Position numbers and translations under genes: made by a program. Under the pieces are notes generated by a model. The model saw nothing but the letters and a program-made list of their open reading frames with translations, was not told the DNA's origin and searched no databases. Below, piece after piece: positions 6,134-11,417 of a DNA stretch of 11,417 nucleotides. Source of the DNA: Paludibacteraceae bacterium (lineage in GTDB: Bacteria; Bacteroidota; Bacteroidia; Bacteroidales; Paludibacteraceae). Within the stretch, counting starts at the first letter, position 1, and every line of letters starts with the position of its first letter. The DNA is taken from positions 1 through 11,417 of the forward strand of contig JAGCMZ010000102.1 of the NCBI GenBank assembly GCA_017646225.1. The letters run 5' to 3'.

Positions 6134-7600
6134 ATGGATGCATTTATAAAGCTGATAGACGTAGTACCACGTATTCCGGATGTTACCTTTCCGTCTGCGT
6201 TTTCTTTTACGATGAACAAAGGCGAAGTTTGGACTTTTTACGGTCCCAACGGAAGTGGAAAAACGCTTCTTAGCGAAATTATAAGTGGGCGATATGGATT
6301 GGCAAGTGGTAGTATAGAATATCCTTTTATGGACGAGGAAAGAAGCAAAACCACGGCATTCATTTACCCCCGTCAGTTTATCAAAACCATTCACTTTCAG
6401 TCTACCTATTCGTTCTCTGATTTTAGGGATGCTTACTACCAACAGCGCTTTAATGTGTACGAGGTAGATTGGTATCCTACCGTGCAAGAAATTTTACAAC
6501 CTGCCGACGATATTTGTTGGCTGCAAAAGGTAATTGAAATCTTCCAATTGCAGTCTTTACTGACACATCGACTCATAACCTTGTCGAGTGGTCAGTTGCG
6601 CCGATTACTCATTGCGAAGGCATTGTTAGAAAAACCAAGAATGATGGTATTCGACAATCCCTATATTGGTTTGGATGAGGCTACTAGAGAATTGATGGAA
6701 GAGGTGTTTGAAACCCTAGCAAAGCAGGGTACACAGCTGCTCTGTTTGGTGGCAGATGCCAGGGATATACCCAGAAGTACCACCCATTTGTTGCACCTAG
6801 AAGCTTGCAAAACAGTGTATGCTGGACCCATTAAAAACTACACTATTCCTGTTGTTGCGGAGCCCGTTTTTACTCCCTATTTGTTTGAATCGATGCAGCT
6901 AGGGAGCGAAGATTATCAAGCGGTAGTGGAGATGAAAAAAGTATGCATTCAGTACGAAGGATTGATCTTTCAACCTGATGTAACTTGGCGCATTGAGAAA
7001 GGTGAAAAATGGGCGTTATTAGGCCCAAACGGATCGGGAAAATCTACCTTGCTTAGCTATATTTTTGCCGATAATCCACAAGCCTATTCGTTGCCCATTT
7101 GGTTGTTTGACAGAAAAAGAGGGTCGGGCGAAAGCATCTGGGATATCAAAAAACGCATTGGGTATACATCGTCCGAAATGCATTTGTATTATCGTGAGAA
7201 TGTACCTTGCTTAAAAGTGGTGCAATCGGGCTATTTTGATAGTGTTGGGTTGTATCAACGCCCAACAGACAGTCAAACCAAACAAGCACTTTTGTTGATG
7301 CAATCTTTGGGCATAGCCCATTTGGCCGATAAACCCTTCTTGCGCGTATCGGCAGGCGAACAACGTGTGTTGTTGTTTGCCAGAGCCTTGATAAAAAATC
7401 CTCAACTGCTAATATTGGATGAGCCTTTTCATGGTATGGATAGTGTTAATAAGCAAAGATGTTTAAAATTGATTGATGAATTTGCACAACAAACCAATAA
7501 AAGCCTTATCTTTGTTACACACTATAGGAGCGAAATCCCTACTTGCGTATCGCATGTATATGAATTAAACGCACCTTTGGCATTAAATCAGCAAGCATGA
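6134..7600 (+). CDS. Tandem-NBD ABC ATPase (ModF-like), one site degenerate
   Basis: A soluble protein of 488 residues made of two ABC nucleotide-binding domains and no membrane segment, resembling ModF-type duplicated ATPases. Numbering is from ATG 6134. NBD1: Walker A GPNGSGKT (37-44), signature LSSGQ (150-154), Walker B MMVFDN (170-175) in which the catalytic Glu is Asn175, and Asp208 where the H-loop His is expected. NBD2: Walker A GPNGSGKS (297-304), signature VSAGE (405-409), Walker B LLILDE (425-430) with Glu430, and His463 in VTHYRSE. Thus NBD2's ATP site plus NBD1's signature is complete and the opposite site is degenerate. A GTG at 6128 could add two residues; the ATG is preferred. 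The stop overlaps rimM (ATGA). No permease or binding protein is adjacent, so a transport role is unproven; it might instead act as a soluble regulator. Confidence 0.88.
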   Translation: MDAFIKLIDVVPRIPDVTFPSAFSFTMNKGEVWTFYGPNGSGKTLLSEIISGRYGLASGSIEYPFMDEERSKTTAFIYPRQFIKTIHFQSTYSFSDFRDAYYQQRFNVYEVDWYPTVQEILQPADDICWLQKVIEIFQLQSLLTHRLITLSSGQLRRLLIAKALLEKPRMMVFDNPYIGLDEATRELMEEVFETLAKQGTQLLCLVADARDIPRSTTHLLHLEACKTVYAGPIKNYTIPVVAEPVFTPYLFESMQLGSEDYQAVVEMKKVCIQYEGLIFQPDVTWRIEKGEKWALLGPNGSGKSTLLSYIFADNPQAYSLPIWLFDRKRGSGESIWDIKKRIGYTSSEMHLYYRENVPCLKVVQSGYFDSVGLYQRPTDSQTKQALLLMQSLGIAHLADKPFLRVSAGEQRVLLFARALIKNPQLLILDEPFHGMDSVNKQRCLKLIDEFAQQTNKSLIFVTHYRSEIPTCVSHVYELNAPLALNQQA

Positions 7601-8109
7601 TTACACAGCAAGAATTGTTTTTAGCGGGAAAGATTAGCCGTACGCATGGCGTATCGGGCGAGTGGGTGTGCATAGGCAATACCGATGTGTTGGACGAATG
7701 TGAATACATTGTTCTGAACATGGATGGTTTGTTTGTGCCTTTTTTTATTACATCGCGTCGCTATCAAAACGATACAGCATGGTTGATGCAGGTAGAGGGT
7801 ATTGATACCGAATGGAAGGCCAAAGCATTGGTGGGTAAAGAGGTTTACTTGCCTTTGTCGTTGCAAGAAGAAGCTGAACAAGTTAGCTATCAGTATTTTG
7901 TAGGATTTGATGTATTTAACGAAGGTTTGTTGGTAGGTAAAATTGAAGAAATTAACGACCAAACCGATAATGTATTGTTTTGTGTGGTAACCGACAGCGA
8001 TGAAATGGTAATGATACCTGCGGTAGAAGACTTTATTGTCGATATCGACCATAAAAATAAGGCTTTATACCTTGATTTGCCAGAAGGACTGTTAACAATC
8101 AACCAATAA
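7597..8109 (+). CDS. rimM: 16S rRNA processing/ribosome maturation factor RimM
   Basis: An assembly factor for the 30S subunit that binds ribosomal protein S19 and helps mature the 16S rRNA head domain. At 170 residues it is typical. The RimM N-terminal beta-barrel is at about 8-86 (LAGKISRTHGVSGEW at 9-23, the family's G-K-x-x-x-x-H-G-x-x-G pattern). The PRC-barrel is at about 97-165, with IPAVEDFIVDIDHKNKALYL (140-159), the conserved IP-x-x-x-x-F-I-x-x-I-D block. It starts inside the ABC ATPase stop codon (ATGA), so translation is probably coupled to a gene with no evident ribosome link. The usual proteobacterial partners rpsP, trmD and rplS are absent here. No terminator follows before the next promoter. 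Confidence 0.95.
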   Translation: MITQQELFLAGKISRTHGVSGEWVCIGNTDVLDECEYIVLNMDGLFVPFFITSRRYQNDTAWLMQVEGIDTEWKAKALVGKEVYLPLSLQEEAEQVSYQYFVGFDVFNEGLLVGKIEEINDQTDNVLFCVVTDSDEMVMIPAVEDFIVDIDHKNKALYLDLPEGLLTINQ

Positions 8110-8112
8110 CTA

Positions 8113-8142
8113 TTGGTATGTAAAAAAAAAGATGTAACTTTG
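8113..8142 (+). promoter_or_regulatory. Promoter of the serine palmitoyltransferase gene
   Basis: TAACTTTG at 8135-8142 matches TAnnTTTG. A TTG at 8113-8115 lies 19 bases upstream as a partial -33. The region begins right after the rimM stop, so spt has its own start point although it faces the same way as rimM. The leader is roughly 15 bases. Confidence 0.55.
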
Positions 8143-8163
8143 TATTATCTAAATAACATTCAT

Positions 8164-9351
8164 ATGAGTATATTAAGTGAACGCTTAGCACAATATGATG
8201 TGCCTCAAAAAGCAAAAGCAGCCGGCGTCTATCCTTATTTTAGACCCATTTCATCAGACCAAGATACAGTGGTGCAAATTGATGGAAAACCAGTATTGAT
8301 GTTTGGATCAAACAGTTACTTAGGTCTTACGAATCACCCCAAAATTAAAGAAGGTTCTATTAAGGCTGTAGAAAAATACGGTACAGGTTGTGCTGGTTCT
8401 CGTTTCTTAAACGGTACGTTGGATATTCACATTGAGTTGGAAGAAAAACTTGCCAAATTGGTAGGTAAAGAAGAAGCTCTTGTATATGCAACTGGTTTTA
8501 CAGTAAACTCGGGTGTAGTTCCTTGCTTAGGTGGTAGAGAAGATTATCTTTTGTTAGACCGATTAAACCACGCTTCTATTATTGAAGGTTCTCGTCTAAG
8601 CATGGCTAAACAGTTCAAATATCGTCACAACGATATGGAACACTTGGAAAAATTCCTTCAACAATGCGAACCTGATAAAATTAAATTGATTGTAGCTGAC
8701 GGTGTGTTCTCGATGGAAGGCGACGTAGCAAAACTTCCAGAAATGGTAGATTTGGCTAAAAAATACAACGCTTCTATTATGATTGACGAAGCTCACTCGC
8801 TTGGCGTATTTGGTGCAACAGGTGCTGGGGTTTGCGAACACTTTGGTGTACAAAACGATGTAGAACTAGTAATGGGTACCTTTAGTAAATCGTTGGCTAC
8901 CATTGGTGGTTTCATCGCTTCTAACAAAGATGTAATCAACTACCTAAAACATAACTCACGTACCCTTATCTTTAGTGCTAGTATCACTCCTGCTGCTGCA
9001 GGTGCAGTGTTGGCTGCTCTAGAAGTAATGGAAGAAGAAAGATGGCGTCAACAAGCATTGTGGGATAACACCAACAGAATGCTTCAAGCTTTCAAAGACA
9101 AAGGATTTGAAACAGGTCACACAACTACTCCTATTATTCCTCTTTATGTGCGTGACAACGAAAAAACATTCCGCCTAACCCGTATGCTTATGGACGATGG
9201 CGTATTTGTTAACCCTGTGGTTTCTCCTGCAGTTCCATCGCAAGATACACTTATCCGTATTTCGCTAATGGCTACACACACCTTCGATCAAATTGACGAA
9301 GCGGTAGAAAAAATCACTAAAAACGCTAAATTGCTTGGTATTATTGAGTAA
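8164..9351 (+). CDS. spt: Serine palmitoyltransferase (alpha-oxoamine synthase)
   Basis: A PLP enzyme that condenses L-serine with a long-chain acyl-CoA (or acyl-ACP) to 3-ketosphinganine, the first step of sphingolipid synthesis. The 395-residue protein closely matches my recollection of Bacteroides Spt. Key positions: FGSNSYLGLTNHP (47-59), GCAGSRFLNGTLDIHIELE (75-93), His136 in LNHASI stacking on PLP, IDEAHSLGVFG (207-217) with Asp208 and His211, and the Schiff-base Lys242 in MGTFSKSLATIGGF. The alternatives within the family are 2-amino-3-ketobutyrate CoA ligase (Kbl) and BioF; GTFSKSLATIGGFIA and FSASITPA favour Spt. The frame extends upstream to 8113, but ATG 8164 gives the conserved SERLAQYDVPQKAKAAGVYP start and lies after the promoter. 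Single-gene unit closed by the 9373 terminator. Sphingolipids in this phylum are membrane lipids. Confidence 0.9.
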   Translation: MSILSERLAQYDVPQKAKAAGVYPYFRPISSDQDTVVQIDGKPVLMFGSNSYLGLTNHPKIKEGSIKAVEKYGTGCAGSRFLNGTLDIHIELEEKLAKLVGKEEALVYATGFTVNSGVVPCLGGREDYLLLDRLNHASIIEGSRLSMAKQFKYRHNDMEHLEKFLQQCEPDKIKLIVADGVFSMEGDVAKLPEMVDLAKKYNASIMIDEAHSLGVFGATGAGVCEHFGVQNDVELVMGTFSKSLATIGGFIASNKDVINYLKHNSRTLIFSASITPAAAGAVLAALEVMEEERWRQQALWDNTNRMLQAFKDKGFETGHTTTPIIPLYVRDNEKTFRLTRMLMDDGVFVNPVVSPAVPSQDTLIRISLMATHTFDQIDEAVEKITKNAKLLGIIE

Positions 9352-9372
9352 TACTTTTCAATACCCAACAAC

Positions 9373-9404
9373 AAAATCCGCTTCAATCACGAAGCGGATT
9401 TTTT
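9373..9404. terminator. Terminator between spt and glnS
   Basis: Perfect 12-bp hairpin AAAATCCGCTTC (9373-9384) / GAAGCGGATTTT (9391-9402) with a 6-base loop. T residues follow the stem on the plus strand, so it is a clear stop for spt. On the minus strand the T-run is four bases, enough for a plausible stop for lpxA-glnS. Confidence 0.88.
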
Positions 9405-9420
9405 AATGCCTTTATGTGGC

Positions 9421-11091
9421 TTATTTCTTGGCCCAATTGTCTTTTAGCGATACGGTGCGGTTTAGAATAAGTTTGCCATCTTGGCTGTCTTTGTCTACCG
9501 TAAAGTAACCAATTTTTAGGAATTGGAAATGATCGCCTGCTTGTGCGCCTTCTAGGTGTTTTTCTACCAAGGCTGTTTTTATTTCCAATGAATCTTCGTT
9601 TAGTAGATCGTGGAAATCGCCATCGTACGCAGCAGGGTCTTCTACCTTAAATAAGCGGTCGTATAAACGAACTTCTGCTTCTATGCAACCATCTTTGTCC
9701 AACCAGTTGATGGTACTTTTAACTTTGCGTTTGCTGCCTTCGGTACCGCTTTTGGTATCGGGGTCGTAGGTACAGTAAACGGTAGTAACTTGACCGTTCT
9801 CGTCTTTTTCGCAACCGGTACATTGAATGATGTAAGCACTTTTAAGACGAACTTCGCGACCTCCAGGGGTAAGACGGAAGAAATCTTTGGGAGCGTCTTC
9901 CATAAAGTCGCCTCTTTCAATAAAGATCTCTTTGCCAAATGGCATTTCGCGGGTGCCTGCAGCTTCGTTATCAGGGTTGTTATCGGTAGTCATGTACTCT
10001 TTTTGACCTTCTGGATAGTTGGTAATAACCAATTTAATCGGGTCGAATAGAGCACTAACACGGTGCGCTTTGGGTTTAAGGTCTTCGCGAATGGAGTGTT
10101 CCAAAAGCGATACGTCAATCATACCGTCTACTTTGGTGTAACCAATGCGATCAATAAAATCGCGAATGGCTTCGGGGGTGTAACCTCTACGACGCAAACC
10201 ACAAATGGTAGGCATACGAGGGTCGTCCCAACCTGCTACAACGCCTTCTTGTACCAATTGCAACATTTTACGTTTGCTCATTACGGTATAGGTAATGTTC
10301 AAGCGGTTAAATTCGTATTGGCGTGGGCGATAGTCGCTATCGGCAAATTGATCGATAAACCAATCGTATAGTGGACGGTGTACCACAAATTCTAGGGTAC
10401 AAATAGAGTTGGTAACGCCTTCAAAATAGTCAGATTGTCCGTGTGCGTAATCGTACATAGGATAGGCTTTCCACTGTGTACCGGTACGGTGGTGAGGATG
10501 CGAGGTAATGATGCGATACATAATAGGATCGCGGAAGTGCATGTTAGGTGAAGCCATGTCAATTTTTGCACGAAGCACCATAGCACCTTCGGGAATTTCG
10601 CCTGTGTTCATTTTGGCAAACAACGCCAAGTTTTCTTCTACAGGACGGTTACGGTAGGGGCTTTCTGTACCAGGAGTGGTAGGAGTGCCTTTTTGTTTGG
10701 CAATTTCTTCGGCCGATTGCTCGTCAATATAGGCTTTGCCGTCTTTGATTAGTTGCACAGCCAAGTCCCACAATTGTTGGAAATAATCGGATGCATAGTA
10801 AACGTTGCCCCATTCAAAACCAAGCCATTTGATGTCTTCTTGAATAGAATCTACGTATTCTACGTCTTCTTTGCTAGGGTTGGTATCGTCAAAACGAAGG
10901 TTGCAAATACCACCGTAACGTTGGGCAATACCAAAGTCCATGCAAATAGCTTTAGCGTGGCCGATGTGTAAATATCCGTTGGGTTCAGGTGGGAAACGGG
11001 TTTGTAAACGACCGTCGTTTTTACCTTCGCGTAAATCTTTTTCTACAATTTCTTCAATAAAATTAAGCGATTTTTTTACTGCTTCTTCCAT
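9421..11091 (-). CDS. glnS: Glutaminyl-tRNA synthetase
   Basis: Charges tRNA-Gln directly with glutamine (ATP-dependent class I synthetase). Length is 556 residues, close to the E. coli enzyme (554). The Rossmann catalytic part contains RFPPEPNGYLHIGHAKAI (32-49) with the HIGH motif at 42-45, RFDDTNPSKED (66-76), and the KMSKS-equivalent MSKRK at 271-275. The C-terminal anticodon-binding beta-barrels follow (about 340-556). The GlnRS hallmark pattern GYLHIGHAKA with DTNP separates it from bacterial GluRS. Bacterial GlnRS is thought to have come by ancient transfer from eukaryotes and is usual in Bacteroidetes, so this is not a recent import. It begins 10 bases after the lpxA stop with no promoter between, so it is probably co-transcribed with lpxA. 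Confidence 0.97.
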   Translation of the reverse strand: MEEAVKKSLNFIEEIVEKDLREGKNDGRLQTRFPPEPNGYLHIGHAKAICMDFGIAQRYGGICNLRFDDTNPSKEDVEYVDSIQEDIKWLGFEWGNVYYASDYFQQLWDLAVQLIKDGKAYIDEQSAEEIAKQKGTPTTPGTESPYRNRPVEENLALFAKMNTGEIPEGAMVLRAKIDMASPNMHFRDPIMYRIITSHPHHRTGTQWKAYPMYDYAHGQSDYFEGVTNSICTLEFVVHRPLYDWFIDQFADSDYRPRQYEFNRLNITYTVMSKRKMLQLVQEGVVAGWDDPRMPTICGLRRRGYTPEAIRDFIDRIGYTKVDGMIDVSLLEHSIREDLKPKAHRVSALFDPIKLVITNYPEGQKEYMTTDNNPDNEAAGTREMPFGKEIFIERGDFMEDAPKDFFRLTPGGREVRLKSAYIIQCTGCEKDENGQVTTVYCTYDPDTKSGTEGSKRKVKSTINWLDKDGCIEAEVRLYDRLFKVEDPAAYDGDFHDLLNEDSLEIKTALVEKHLEGAQAGDHFQFLKIGYFTVDKDSQDGKLILNRTVSLKDNWAKK

Positions 11092-11101
11092 AATAGGTTT
11101 A

Positions 11102-11417
11102 TTAGTCTTGGTATCCGCGAATAATGCCGCGTTGTGAAGTCTTTAAGAAATTTAATATGGTATCTCTTTCTGGCGATGCAGGAAGCTCGGTTTCAATTTT
11201 TTCGATGGCTTGACTGGTATTCAATGCCGATTGATACAAGGCACGATAGCATTCTTGAATGGTTTGGATTTGGTCGGACGAGAAGCCACGACGGCGCAAA
11301 CCAATTAGGTTGATGCCTGCAAACGCCAATGGGTCACGACCTGCAGTTACGTAAGGAGGGACGTCTTTGCTGGTGCGCGATCCGCCTTGCATAATGATGT
11401 GAGCACCAATGTGGCAG
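11102..11417 (-). CDS. lpxA: UDP-GlcNAc O-acyltransferase LpxA, C-terminal part (5' end beyond right edge)
   Basis: First enzyme of lipid A synthesis, moving a 3-hydroxyacyl chain from ACP to UDP-GlcNAc; a cytoplasmic left-handed beta-helix trimer. The last 105 residues are visible, about 40 percent of a ~260-residue protein. They comprise the final hexapeptide coils (CHIGAHIIMQGG), SKDVPPYVTAGRDPLAFAGI (the region of E. coli [20 protein letters not shown]), then LIGLRRRGFSSDQIQTI and the C-terminal helices ending TSQRGIIRGYQD (E. coli has STRGLIR). The frame is open to base 11417, with one base left of the preceding codon. In Bacteroidetes lpxA usually follows lpxD and an lpxC-fabZ fusion, which would be expected just to the right. 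glnS follows downstream. Confidence 0.94.
   Translation of the reverse strand, partial: CHIGAHIIMQGGSRTSKDVPPYVTAGRDPLAFAGINLIGLRRRGFSSDQIQTIQECYRALYQSALNTSQAIEKIETELPASPERDTILNFLKTSQRGIIRGYQD

Noticed and set aside
6038..6487. 150-codon N-terminal extension of hisG
   Set aside because: It overlaps the ABC ATPase gene and the hisG promoter, and its sequence is low in family likeness; MLRIAVQAKGR at 6037 is the normal HisG N-terminus.
8113..8163. 17-codon N-terminal extension of spt from ATG at 8118-like upstream frame
   Set aside because: It includes the promoter -7 element itself; the conserved protein begins at ATG 8164.

Overview
The window comes from a member of the Bacteroidetes, most likely the order Bacteroidales. 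Several lines of sequence agree. The promoters have the phylum-specific -7 element TAnnTTTG, most with a TTTG/TTG-like -33 element, and there are no GGAGG-type ribosome sites. There is a short histone H1-like basic protein of a type typical of the group, a sphingolipid-type serine palmitoyltransferase, a bacterial GlnRS, and a TPR/membrane gene coupled to ribH. No phage, transposon, CRISPR or integration signature was found. The region reads as ordinary chromosomal core.

Layout. Positions 1-1973 (minus strand) hold a PLP-dependent aminotransferase followed by the first half of a phenylacetate-CoA ligase gene, which runs off the left edge. They share one promoter and form an aryl-acid/aromatic amino acid module. 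Positions 2082-2242 (minus) hold a complete tRNA-Cys(GCA) unit with its own promoter and a strong terminator. Positions 2319-3601 (plus) hold an operon of a single-pass membrane TPR protein and ribH (lumazine synthase), overlapping as TAATG and closed by a bidirectional terminator. Positions 3622-3872 (minus) hold the small H1-like gene with its own promoter. Positions 3908-6095 (minus) hold hisG-hisD, the first and last enzymes of histidine synthesis, with a very short leader and no hisC/hisB directly after. From a shared divergent intergenic region, positions 6103-8109 (plus) hold a tandem-NBD ABC ATPase overlapping rimM (ATGA). Positions 8113-9404 (plus) hold the serine palmitoyltransferase gene with its own promoter and a bidirectional terminator. 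Positions 9421-11417 (minus) hold the 3' part of lpxA followed 10 bases later by glnS.

Themes are amino acid metabolism (aromatic, His), cofactor synthesis (riboflavin), translation (tRNA-Cys, RimM, GlnRS) and envelope lipids (sphingolipid, lipid A). No clearly new biological system is evident. The points most worth checking are the marked asymmetry of the two ATPase sites in the ABC protein, the aminotransferase/aryl-CoA ligase pair, two CxxC motifs in RibH, and hisGD standing apart from hisCB without any attenuator leader. No stretch over 300 bases lacks a described feature.
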